The translations under genes and the position numbers were made by a program. A model generated the notes under the pieces. That model was given only the letters and a program-made list of their open reading frames with translations, was not told the origin of the DNA and made no database searches. From assembly GCA_024684155.1 (NCBI GenBank), contig JAIKXK010000164.1, positions 1-7,084 on the forward strand: a stretch of DNA of 7,084 bases. The letters are read 5' to 3'. Source of the DNA: Lachnospiraceae bacterium. Lineage in GTDB: Bacteria > Bacillota > Clostridia > Lachnospirales > Lachnospiraceae. Shown piece after piece: positions 1 through 6,228 of the stretch; positions within the stretch are counted from its first letter, which is position 1, and every line of letters starts with the position of its first letter.

Positions 1-1604
1 TTATACAAAGCTCCGCAGGAATTACCCATGGCATGAGCATATTCACAGTTAATATAAGGCTTCTTGGGATGATCTTTGATCCACTCCTTAATATCCTTTA
101 CCGGAATATACATGGTACTTTCCATATCAGAAGAATCCGGACAACGTCTATCGTTATAAATTCCCTCATAATGCACTAATCTTGTATCATCCCATTCATG
201 GAAATGATCATGCATTGCTAAAATATTTTCCCCACCAAAAGACTCATTACCACAAGACCAAATCAAAATAGAAGCATGATTTTTATCTCGTTCAAACATA
301 TTTCTTGCTCGATCTAATACTAGTTCCTTAAACTCAGATCGATTTCCCGGTATTGCAAAGGAAATATCCTCTAATCCACGAAGAATGGCATCCCAACTAC
401 CGTGAGTTTCAAGGTTTGTTTCATCGATTAAATAAATTCCATATAAATCACAAAGTCGATACAACAACGTACGATTTGGGTAATGGCTGGTTCGTATAGC
501 ATTAATATTGTTTTGTTTCATAGTAATGATGTCGGTATAAATTTCATCATCAGAAACACAACGTCCATTTTCTACGGAAAACTCATGACGATTTACACCT
601 CGAAATACAATACGTTTTCCATTGATACACATAATGTGATCAATCATCTCAAACCGTCGAAATCCTACCTGTTCTACAACTACTTCTTGTAAAAATCCAG
701 CTATGTCTGTAACTTCTAATCGCAATTCATAGAGATTTGGATGTTCTGCAGACCATTTCATTGGATCTTTTACATCAAAGGAAAGCTTCTCCTCTACTCC
801 GATTTTTACCTCACCTGAAAGAATATCCTCCTCTTCATATGACAAATAATAACGAATCTTTCCTTCCATGGTCATCTTTAGGTTAATTTCTAAAGTAGCA
901 TCTTTATAATCATCGTCTAAAAGAGTTTTCACCCTCATATCTTTTATATGAACCTTTGGCGTGGTATAAAGATACACATCTCGATAGATTCCACTAAACC
1001 GGAAGAAATCCTGATCCTCACACCAGCTTCCGGCACTAAATCGAAATACCATAACAGCTAATTTGTTTTCACCATCCCGGTTTACAAACTCCGTCAAATC
1101 AAATTCAGAAGGGGTAAAAGAATCTTCGCTATAGCCCACATACTCTCCATTGCACCAAAGAGCCATACCACTTTCTACACCTTCAAAGCAAATGTAAATT
1201 GGACCTGATTTCATATCCTCTGGCAATGTGAAATATTTTACATAACTTCCTACTGGATTAAACACACTTGGAATTTCACCTGGACGAACTACTTCTTTTC
1301 CATCCCAGGGATACTGTGTATTGACATAAGCTGGATGGCCATAGCCTTCCATATTTATATGAGCAGGAACCCGGATGGTATCCCAGGTTCTTGCATTATA
1401 GTCTAATTCATAAAAGTCCTTCACTGCAGACTCGTAATTTTTTGCGTAGGAAAACTTCCATACGCCATTCAAAAAGTATTTATAATCTGATATCCCATTT
1501 TCCGTTTCTTCAAAACGATAAAACTCATGATCAGAATGTGCCGGTAAACGATTCTCCTGGAAAATCTCCGGATTTTTTACAATGTTGAAGTTAAATTCTG
1601 ACAC
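1..1604 (-). CDS. lacZ: Beta-galactosidase, GH2 family (LacZ-type), N-terminal ~534 residues; 3' end outside window
   Basis: The enzyme hydrolyses terminal beta-D-galactosides such as lactose in the cytoplasm. The reading frame is open from 1604 to the window edge without a stop. The N-terminus carries the LacZ-like NPEIFQENRLPAH segment (about residues 11-23). The jelly-roll and Ig-like region follows, then the TIM barrel with GVNRHEF, MKQNNINAIRTSHYPN and DETNLETHG. The acid/base glutamate is in CGNES (E454) and the nucleophile glutamate in CEYAHAMGNS (E521), matching E461 and E537 of the E. coli enzyme. E. coli LacZ is about 1,020 residues, so roughly half the gene is present. The start is GTG, preceded 9 nt upstream by AGGAGG (1614-1619); no ATG competes nearby. 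It is the last gene of the sugar-transport operon seen here, 83 nt after the second permease with a hairpin between them. Family assignment is certain; the exact natural substrate (lactose or other galactosides) is inferred. Confidence 0.96.
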   Translation of the reverse strand, partial: MSEFNFNIVKNPEIFQENRLPAHSDHEFYRFEETENGISDYKYFLNGVWKFSYAKNYESAVKDFYELDYNARTWDTIRVPAHINMEGYGHPAYVNTQYPWDGKEVVRPGEIPSVFNPVGSYVKYFTLPEDMKSGPIYICFEGVESGMALWCNGEYVGYSEDSFTPSEFDLTEFVNRDGENKLAVMVFRFSAGSWCEDQDFFRFSGIYRDVYLYTTPKVHIKDMRVKTLLDDDYKDATLEINLKMTMEGKIRYYLSYEEEDILSGEVKIGVEEKLSFDVKDPMKWSAEHPNLYELRLEVTDIAGFLQEVVVEQVGFRRFEMIDHIMCINGKRIVFRGVNRHEFSVENGRCVSDDEIYTDIITMKQNNINAIRTSHYPNRTLLYRLCDLYGIYLIDETNLETHGSWDAILRGLEDISFAIPGNRSEFKELVLDRARNMFERDKNHASILIWSCGNESFGGENILAMHDHFHEWDDTRLVHYEGIYNDRRCPDSSDMESTMYIPVKDIKEWIKDHPKKPYINCEYAHAMGNSCGALY

Positions 1605-1653
1605 CTTTCGGGCCCTCCTCATTTTCAAATCTTTCCCCATAGATAAAATTTGA

Positions 1654-1673
1654 GGGCAGAAAACTATCTGCCC
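1654..1673 (-). terminator. Hairpin between second permease and lacZ; weak terminator or processing/stability element
   Basis: A perfect 7-bp stem (GGGCAGA / TCTGCCC) encloses a 6-nt loop, 14 nt after the permease stop codon. In the direction of transcription the stem is followed by TCAAATTTTATC, so the U-rich part is short and displaced. It would be a leaky terminator at best. It may instead protect the 3' end of the transporter mRNA or mark a processing point, setting the lacZ level relative to the permeases. Only the hairpin is seen; the role is inferred. Confidence 0.45.
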
Positions 1674-1687
1674 CCAATAAAACCTTA

Positions 1688-2515
1688 TTATTTAACAGAT
1701 CCTGTAATACCTTCTGCGAACTGCTTCTGCAATACGAAGAAAATAATCATTGTAGGAATTGAACAGAATAATACGCCCATCATCAGTACACCGTAGTCTA
1801 CGGTATAACCAGCTGCTAAATTCGCAATTAACATAGGCATTGTCTGTGCTCTATTGTCTGTCATTACTACCTTTGGCCACATGTAAGCATTCCATGCATT
1901 CATAAATGTAATAACTGCTGCTGCGGCATAGGTAGATTTCATTACGGGCATATACATACGGAAGAAAATTCCAAATTCTGATACACCATCAATTCGTGCA
2001 GCTTCTAGAATATCCACTGGGAAGTTTCTAGAGTTCTGACGGAACATCATAATCAAAAAGGGTGTTGAGATGGTAGGTAAAATAAATGCCCAAACAGTAT
2101 TTAATAAACCAAACTTTGACATCATCTTAAACAAAGGAATCATGGTTGCTACTGCAGGAACCATCATTGCAAGAAGCAAAATATTAAAGACAATATCTTT
2201 TCCTTTGTCATGATAAAGCTCAAATCCAAATCCAGCTAAAGAACAAACAAACAAAGCTACAATGGTTTGAACTCCCGCATATTTAAAGGAGTTCCAAAGT
2301 GTTCCCCAAAGGTCTGTTCTTGCCAGTAGGTTTGCAAAGTTTTGTGCAGCGTAGCTACCAAAGGTAAGTTTACCTGTAGCTACATCTACTGTATTATTGG
2401 TTGCTGCTGAAATCATCCAGTACAACGGAAATACAGAGATAAATGAAACAATAATCAAAAAGATATAAGTAGGGATTAATCTACGCTGGGTAGCTGATTT
2501 ATTTTTCTTAGTCAC
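1688..2515 (-). CDS. Carbohydrate ABC transporter permease, MalG/LacG-like (CUT1 family)
   Basis: This is an integral membrane subunit that pairs with the neighbouring permease to form the sugar channel. It is 275 residues from the start chosen here, the usual length for this family. Six hydrophobic segments are visible, beginning with IPTYIFLIIVSFISVFPLYW. The cytoplasmic EAA loop, the docking site for the ATPase, is EAARIDGVSEFGIFFRMYMP (about 171-190). The C-terminus FAEGITGSVK is typical of MalG/LacG proteins. Two GTG codons are possible starts, at 2524 and 2515. I chose 2515 because AGTAGG ends 8 nt before it, whereas that site abuts the GTG at 2524; the alternative adds three residues. 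The gene overlaps the stop of the upstream permease by 8 nt, so translational coupling is likely. The galactoside substrate is inferred from lacZ next door. Confidence 0.93.
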   Translation of the reverse strand: MTKKNKSATQRRLIPTYIFLIIVSFISVFPLYWMISAATNNTVDVATGKLTFGSYAAQNFANLLARTDLWGTLWNSFKYAGVQTIVALFVCSLAGFGFELYHDKGKDIVFNILLLAMMVPAVATMIPLFKMMSKFGLLNTVWAFILPTISTPFLIMMFRQNSRNFPVDILEAARIDGVSEFGIFFRMYMPVMKSTYAAAAVITFMNAWNAYMWPKVVMTDNRAQTMPMLIANLAAGYTVDYGVLMMGVLFCSIPTMIIFFVLQKQFAEGITGSVK

Positions 2516-3392
2516 GTTTATCACCTACTTTCATACTAATTCTTGATAGGATTGCTACTAAAATGAATACGAAGAATGACATTGCAGATGCATATCCAAA
2601 GTTAGCAACACCCTGTCCAAAGGAGTTATTGTAAATATAGTGAGACATTGTAATGGTTGAGTTTGCAGGACCACCACTGGTTAAGTTTACAGATTCATCG
2701 AAGAGCTGTAAGGTACCGTTAATTGACATAATTACTGTCATAATAATGGTTGGTTTTAATAGTGGAACTGTGATTTTCCAGAATGTTTTCCAGGAATTTG
2801 CACCATCAATTTTTGCTGCCTCATATACAGAATATTCAATGTTTTGTAAGCCAGCCAAATAAAATACCATATTGTATCCTGTCCATCTCCAGATCAGCGC
2901 AATAATAATAATTGCTCTTGCGGAATTGGTATTACCCAGGAAGTTGTAATTTGTTTCAAAGATTCCTAAGTTAACAAGAATTGTATTTACCAGGCCTTGT
3001 GTTGCAAATAGTGATTTAAAAATTAATGAGTAGGAAACAAGTGCGGTAGCACAAGGTAAAAATACCATTGTTCTAAAAAGTCCTCTGAATTTTAAATCCT
3101 TATTGTTTAAAAGCTGTGCCAGTAAAATGGCTAAAATTAACATAATCGGTACCTGAATAATAAGGTAAAGGAATGTATTTCCAACCGATCTTAAAAATAG
3201 AGCATCCTTAAACATTCTTGTGTAGTTATATGTTAAAGGATTGGCCCACTGCAAATTCGCAGATGATCCGGTTTTCAAAGACATGAATATGGCTTGAATA
3301 ATCGGATAAAAGCTCATAATTGCAATTAGAATACTAGCAGGTAATAAAAATCCCCAGCCTGCTAATTGCTGCTTTCTTTTAATTGTTTTCAC
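2508..3392 (-). CDS. Carbohydrate ABC transporter permease, MalF/LacF-like (CUT1 family)
   Basis: This is the first of the two channel-forming subunits of the sugar importer, 294 residues, in the cytoplasmic membrane. A basic N-terminus (MKTIKRKQQ) leads into the first membrane segment, WGFLLPASILIAIMSFYPIIQAIF (about 13-36). Further segments lie near 73-95, 108-128, 159-181, 215-231 and 268-284. The EAA loop that contacts the ATPase is EAAKIDGANSWKTFWKITVP (191-210), followed by LLKP. LTSGGP (237-242) is a conserved feature of MalF/UgpA-type permeases. The start is GTG with an AAGGGGG ribosome site 8 nt upstream (3401-3407). It lies 150 nt downstream of the binding-protein gene, separated by a terminator-like hairpin, and overlaps the next permease. 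No ATPase gene is adjacent; in Firmicutes many such importers use a shared MsmX/MsmK-type ATPase. Confidence 0.94.
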   Translation of the reverse strand: MKTIKRKQQLAGWGFLLPASILIAIMSFYPIIQAIFMSLKTGSSANLQWANPLTYNYTRMFKDALFLRSVGNTFLYLIIQVPIMLILAILLAQLLNNKDLKFRGLFRTMVFLPCATALVSYSLIFKSLFATQGLVNTILVNLGIFETNYNFLGNTNSARAIIIIALIWRWTGYNMVFYLAGLQNIEYSVYEAAKIDGANSWKTFWKITVPLLKPTIIMTVIMSINGTLQLFDESVNLTSGGPANSTITMSHYIYNNSFGQGVANFGYASAMSFFVFILVAILSRISMKVGDKRD

Positions 3393-3437
3393 AAGAGTTT
3401 CCCCCTTTTTCCCATTCCAGTTTTTTAAACTATTTAT

Positions 3438-3462
3438 CAGATGAGAGGGAACCTTCCATCTG
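3438..3462 (-). other. Second hairpin in the binding protein-permease gap
   Basis: CAGATG and CATCTG arms enclose a partly paired interior (AAGG/CCTC-type pairing with one mismatch and one wobble) and a 3-nt loop. In the transcript it lies 9 nt after the U-run of the terminator at 3472-3504, upstream of the permease ribosome site. It has no U-tract of its own, so it is not a terminator. It could shield the 5' end of a processed or read-through permease mRNA. The structure is visible; the function is a guess. Confidence 0.35.
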
Positions 3463-3471
3463 AATTTTTTT

Positions 3472-3504
3472 AAAAAAGGGGAATCGGCAAAGTACCGACT
3501 CCCC
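3472..3504 (-). terminator. Intrinsic terminator after the substrate-binding protein gene, inside the operon
   Basis: In the minus-strand transcript a 10-bp stem (GGGGAGTCGG / CCGATTCCCC) with a 7-nt loop is followed directly by six U residues. One stem position is a G·U wobble on the minus strand but an A·C mismatch on the plus strand, which indicates that the minus-strand RNA is the functional one. It lies 38 nt after the binding-protein stop codon and before the first permease. Partial termination here would give more binding protein than permease, a common arrangement in sugar ABC operons. No separate permease promoter is evident, so read-through is presumed. Confidence 0.85.
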
Positions 3505-3542
3505 CGTATTTCTTAAAGTCTACATTGTCATGTAAGTTCTAA

Positions 3543-4883
3543 TTAAAGTCCCATTTCGAACTCTAACTGTTCCTGAGCACTTGCTAACTCGCTATCAAGT
3601 TCAGCACCCTGATTAATGTTAATAATTGCTGCAGCTACTAATGAACGAGCTGAGTAGTGGTAATCAGACTGAGTTACAGTCTTAACATTTCCACCCATTT
3701 CAACGATCTTTGAGTAAATAGCCTGATCATTGAAGTAAGCAACACCCTGCTGATATACTTCAGATTCACCAGCTGATAAGCAACATGTAATAACACCACC
3801 ATCGGTAAGAGCTGAGTCATATGTAGCAATTGCGCCTTCACCGCCACCAAAGGTGTAAGCTAAGAAGTCCTGAGCTAATTCAACATTTGAGCAGTTAGAT
3901 GTAATGTAAAGTGAAGAACCACCATTTGATGCATATCCTTCTTCTCCAGAAAGTGTAGGCATTGTTGTGATTTCCCATTTTCCTGAGTTAGCTTCTACCT
4001 GTTCAATAGTAGGAATAATCCAGTTACCATTCATAACACCAGCAACCATGTCACCCATGATTGTCTGATCTGTATAATCAGACCAGTCATTTGCAAGGTA
4101 TAATACATTTTCCTGGCTCATTCTTGTAATAACATCAACGATGTCTTTTACAGTATCAGATGTAAGGTTAGGTGTTCCGTCTTCGTTGAACTGTGAAGCA
4201 CCTTCAGCCTGAAGCATCATATAAGGAAGATCGTTTCCGTCACCATCCATAGAAAGTAAGTACTTTCCGGTCTTCTCATATACATCTTTACCGATTTCGA
4301 TGAATCTGTCCCAGGTAATTCCTGTTACATCATCCATTGTGTATCCACATTCTTCAAGAATATCTACACGGTAAGCAAAAATAACAGTTCCGTTATCTAC
4401 AGGTACGCCGTAGTGTACGCCATCTACTGTAGAATAAGATAATTTTTCAGCACCGAAGTCAGACCAGTCAATATCTGCATCTGCCATTGTGTTCCAAGCA
4501 TCTGGATAATCAGCTACATATTTCTGAATGTAGTGATCCTGGAATAATACGATGTCTGGTAATGTGCTGTAGTCTCCAGAAGAACCTGCTAATGTAACAG
4601 CATCTTCAACGTCTGAAGACTGTGACTGCTCTTCAATGTTTAAAACAAAGTCAGGATTCTTTTCCTGATAAGCAGCTTCAGCTGCCTTAAGAGCCGGGAT
4701 ATTGAAGTTTGCATCCCATGCATAAACGGTTAATGTGTTTTCATCGTCAGTTGACTCAGAAGCTGTATCGCTGCTTGAACTGTCAGATGATGAATCAGAG
4801 CCTGAGCTTGATGATCCGCATCCGGCAAAAGCGGTAACTGCTAATGCGCCTGCTAACATAAGAGATAGTAATTTCTTCTTCAT
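3543..4883 (-). CDS. Sugar ABC transporter substrate-binding lipoprotein (CUT1 type, probable galactoside binding)
   Basis: This extracellular lipid-anchored protein captures the sugar and delivers it to the two permeases. It has 446 residues, normal for the family. A lipoprotein signal peptide (MKKKLLSLMLAGALAVTAFAGC) places the lipidated cysteine at C22, followed by a Ser/Asp-rich flexible linker (about 23-48). The mature domain opens with LTVYAWDANFNIPALKAAEAAY. PDIVLFQDHYIQKY (109-122), YGVPVDNGTVIFAYRVDIL and GNWIIP are typical of group-1 extracellular solute-binding proteins. The start is ATG with AGGAGG 10 nt upstream (4894-4899); a run of seven T fills most of the spacer. It is the first gene of the transporter operon, with its own promoter region after the AraC-gene terminator. 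Ligand identity (lactose or another galactoside) is inferred only from lacZ downstream. Confidence 0.94.
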   Translation of the reverse strand: MKKKLLSLMLAGALAVTAFAGCGSSSSGSDSSSDSSSSDTASESTDDENTLTVYAWDANFNIPALKAAEAAYQEKNPDFVLNIEEQSQSSDVEDAVTLAGSSGDYSTLPDIVLFQDHYIQKYVADYPDAWNTMADADIDWSDFGAEKLSYSTVDGVHYGVPVDNGTVIFAYRVDILEECGYTMDDVTGITWDRFIEIGKDVYEKTGKYLLSMDGDGNDLPYMMLQAEGASQFNEDGTPNLTSDTVKDIVDVITRMSQENVLYLANDWSDYTDQTIMGDMVAGVMNGNWIIPTIEQVEANSGKWEITTMPTLSGEEGYASNGGSSLYITSNCSNVELAQDFLAYTFGGGEGAIATYDSALTDGGVITCCLSAGESEVYQQGVAYFNDQAIYSKIVEMGGNVKTVTQSDYHYSARSLVAAAIININQGAELDSELASAQEQLEFEMGL

Positions 4884-4909
4884 TTAAAAAAACCCTCCTT
4901 ACTTTACTC

Positions 4910-4944
4910 GAAGAACCCTTGTACAACTTGCACAAGTTTTCTTC
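4910..4944 (-). promoter_or_regulatory. 5' leader hairpin with tandem TTGTRCAA boxes before the binding-protein gene
   Basis: The leader between the predicted transcription start and the ribosome site can fold as GAAGAA/TTCTTC (6 bp), an AA/GG internal loop, then CTTGT/ACAAG (5 bp) around a 9-nt loop. The same bases contain two tandem boxes, TTGTACAA (4919-4926, a perfect palindrome) and TTGCACAA (4928-4935), offset by 9 bp. It could act as an RNA leader structure or as a DNA operator downstream of the start site. The repeats are seen; the role is unknown. Confidence 0.35.
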
Positions 4945-4966
4945 ACCTCTCTTTCAGTCTGTGTTC

Positions 4967-5007
4967 ATTATAACCATGAGTCTTCACAAATTGTTCACAG
5001 AAACAAT
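4967..5007 (-). promoter_or_regulatory. Probable promoter and operator of the transporter-lacZ operon
   Basis: A perfect -10 hexamer TATAAT (4967-4972) lies upstream of the binding-protein gene, giving a start near 4960 and a leader of about 77 nt. The -35 position expected 17 bp upstream reads AACAAT, a poor match to TTGACA, which suggests dependence on an activator. An inverted repeat, ATTGTT-N6-AACAAT (4990-5007), covers the -35 position. A direct repeat of TGTGAA (minus strand) occurs at 4983-4988 and 4994-4999, 11 bp apart. The AraC-family protein encoded just upstream is the obvious candidate regulator, but its binding here is inferred. Confidence 0.55.
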
Positions 5008-5070
5008 CGGGTTTTATGCAAAAACGACTATATATTTCCTGTTTTTCTCTGATTTTCGCCTATTCTTGCC

Positions 5071-5110
5071 AAAAAACGCTGTCGAAAATTTTAGTTTTCA
5101 ACAGCGTTTT
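5071..5110 (-). terminator. Intrinsic terminator of the AraC-family regulator gene
   Basis: The minus-strand RNA forms a 16-bp uninterrupted stem (AAAACGCTGTTGAAAA with its partner, one U·G pair) around a 6-nt loop and ends in GCGTTTTTT. On the plus strand the U·G position becomes a C·A mismatch, so the minus strand is the intended direction, although a T-rich tail on the plus side could allow weaker bidirectional function. It begins 63 nt after the regulator stop codon and isolates the regulator from the transporter operon, which therefore needs its own promoter. Confidence 0.88.
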
Positions 5111-5173
5111 CTTCTTTTCTTTGTTAAATTTTACCAACTGCACATTTATCGAATTGTGCAAAACTTGCAAATT

Positions 5174-6115
5174 CTACTCTTTACCTTCCCATCCTGGCTG
5201 GGCTGTAATATTAAAATTTGATAAAATTCCATCGTGTTTCGACTCCTGACCTTTCCATTGGTATGGTGTCATACCTGTTAATCTCTTAAAATTACGATTA
5301 AAGGTAGAAGGTGTCTGATATCCTACACGATAACAAATATCCTCCATAGATAAATCCTGTTTCTGAATTAAATTACAAGCCTTATCAATACGCACTAAAT
5401 TAATATATTCTACCGGTTTCATGCTCATGGTTTCTTCAAACAATCGACGGAAGTGACTTTCAGAAAGCCCCGACTTTGTAGCCATATCTGAAATTTTTAT
5501 CTCTTCATCATAGTGATCCCCCACATATTGAATCGCCTCTTTGATATAGTTATTTACCTTATTAGAGCGCTTTGCCTTTTCTCTTTCTTCATCTAATCGA
5601 AGCATTTCGATGGCTAAAGCATACAAATATCCTTTTACAGATTCTTTATAATAAATAGACTGTTCCCGGTATTCTTTTATAATTGCCTGAATAATTTTTG
5701 CTAACACCGGATGATTTTCTTTTGATTTCAACGTACCTCGTTTATTAATAATACGAATCATATCATCCTTTGAAACCTGGCCTTCATTTCCCGTTTCTCT
5801 TAAGAAATCATCAAGGTTAATAAATAAAAACTCCCATTTACACACATTTCCCGGCGAACTAATGGTAGTATGTGGAATGTTTGCAGGAATAATTGTAAAC
5901 ATATTATCCCCATAATTGTAGGAGCGGTTTTCAATAATCAACTCCCCATCCCCATGGTAACAGTATCCTATTTCTAAATAATTATGAAAATGAAGCATAC
6001 GACCATAGCCTAAACCATACTCCTGCTCCCATCCTTTTCCCAGTTTCGCTAAGACATATTCCCCTCTTGGAATGTCATAATAACGAAACTCCATTTTCTG
6101 CTTTTCTCTTGCCAT
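5174..6115 (-). CDS. AraC-family transcriptional regulator, likely of the galactoside operon
   Basis: This is a cytoplasmic DNA-binding regulator of 313 residues. The N-terminal half is a cupin-like sensor domain (about 15-100) with MLHFHNYLEIGYCYHGDGEL and NIPHTT, the usual place for sugar binding. The C-terminal AraC domain has two helix-turn-helix units: IKISDMATKSGLSESHFRRLFEE (about 206-229) and the signature DLSMEDICYRVGYQTPSTFNRNFKRLTGMTPYQW (positions 254-287, key residues given in part). About 26 residues follow, ending ITAQPGWEGKE. The frame could open seven codons earlier at a TTG (6136), but that codon has no ribosome site. The ATG at 6115 has GAGG 5 nt upstream within GAGGGG, so I chose it. 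Position directly upstream of the transporter-lacZ genes, same strand, suggests local activation in response to the imported sugar; this is inference. Confidence 0.93.
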   Translation of the reverse strand: MAREKQKMEFRYYDIPRGEYVLAKLGKGWEQEYGLGYGRMLHFHNYLEIGYCYHGDGELIIENRSYNYGDNMFTIIPANIPHTTISSPGNVCKWEFLFINLDDFLRETGNEGQVSKDDMIRIINKRGTLKSKENHPVLAKIIQAIIKEYREQSIYYKESVKGYLYALAIEMLRLDEEREKAKRSNKVNNYIKEAIQYVGDHYDEEIKISDMATKSGLSESHFRRLFEETMSMKPVEYINLVRIDKACNLIQKQDLSMEDICYRVGYQTPSTFNRNFKRLTGMTPYQWKGQESKHDGILSNFNITAQPGWEGKE

Positions 6116-6134
6116 AATCCCCTCACAAATAATC

Positions 6135-6148
6135 AAAATTGCAATTTT
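6135..6148. promoter_or_regulatory. Perfect 14-bp palindrome in the leader of the AraC-family gene
   Basis: AAAATTGCAATTTT is self-complementary and sits between the predicted transcription start (about 6150) and the regulator ATG. A second palindrome, TTTTGCAAAA (6190-6199), overlaps the -35 region of the divergent lipoprotein gene and shares the TTGCAA core. These could be operators for autoregulation or coordinate control. AT-rich DNA makes short palindromes common, so support is modest. Confidence 0.3.
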
Positions 6149-6156
6149 TCTTCATA

Positions 6157-6186
6157 ATAATACCACTTACAGTGTCTTTTCAGCAA
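6157..6186 (-). promoter_or_regulatory. Predicted promoter of the AraC-family regulator gene
   Basis: On the minus strand, TTGCTG (6181-6186) is followed after 18 bp by TATTAT (6157-6162), preceded by TGG, which fits an extended -10. Transcription would start near 6150, leaving a leader of about 35 nt with the GAGGGG ribosome site. It is divergent from, and only about 5 bp away from, the lipoprotein promoter, so the two may interfere or share control. Confidence 0.5.
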
Positions 6187-6191
6187 TATTT

Positions 6192-6220
6192 TTGCAAAAT
6201 TTTCCATATGGTGTTATCAT
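6192..6220 (+). promoter_or_regulatory. Predicted promoter of the small lipoprotein gene; implies a leaderless mRNA
   Basis: TTGCAA (6192-6197), a 17-bp spacer and TATCAT (6215-6220) form a sigma-A-type promoter; TGT before the -10 gives an extended -10 element. The normal distance from -10 to start places +1 at about 6227-6229, on or next to the A of the ATG at 6229. There is no ribosome-binding site before that ATG, consistent with leaderless translation. Confidence 0.6.
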
Positions 6221-6228
6221 AGCTAACT

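Noticed and set aside
483..692. Plus-strand 69-codon ORF
   Set aside because: It is fully antisense to well-conserved lacZ codons and has no recognisable motif.
1391..1588. Plus-strand 65-codon ORF
   Set aside because: It is antisense to the lacZ N-terminal coding region and has no recognisable motif or ribosome site.
2653..2862. Plus-strand 69-codon ORF
   Set aside because: It is antisense to the EAA-loop region of the first permease; the open frame is explained by the codon use of the real gene.
4886..4899. T7 run after AAGGAGGG as an attenuator upstream of the binding-protein ATG
   Set aside because: No GC-rich hairpin immediately precedes the T-run; it is simply the spacer between ribosome site and start codon.
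5097..5112. Possible catabolite-responsive (cre) element, minus strand around AAAACGCTGTTG
   Set aside because: It misses the CcpA consensus at the 3' half and is fully explained as one arm of the regulator terminator stem.
4919..5249. Overlapping plus-strand ORFs of 100 and 77 codons in the regulator-transporter gap
   Set aside because: They run antisense through the terminator, promoter and leader of minus-strand genes, have Phe/Leu-rich low-complexity translations from T-rich DNA, and lack convincing ribosome sites.
6116..6136. TTG start adding seven residues to the AraC-family regulator
   Set aside because: No ribosome site precedes the TTG, whereas the ATG at 6115 has GAGGGG directly upstream.
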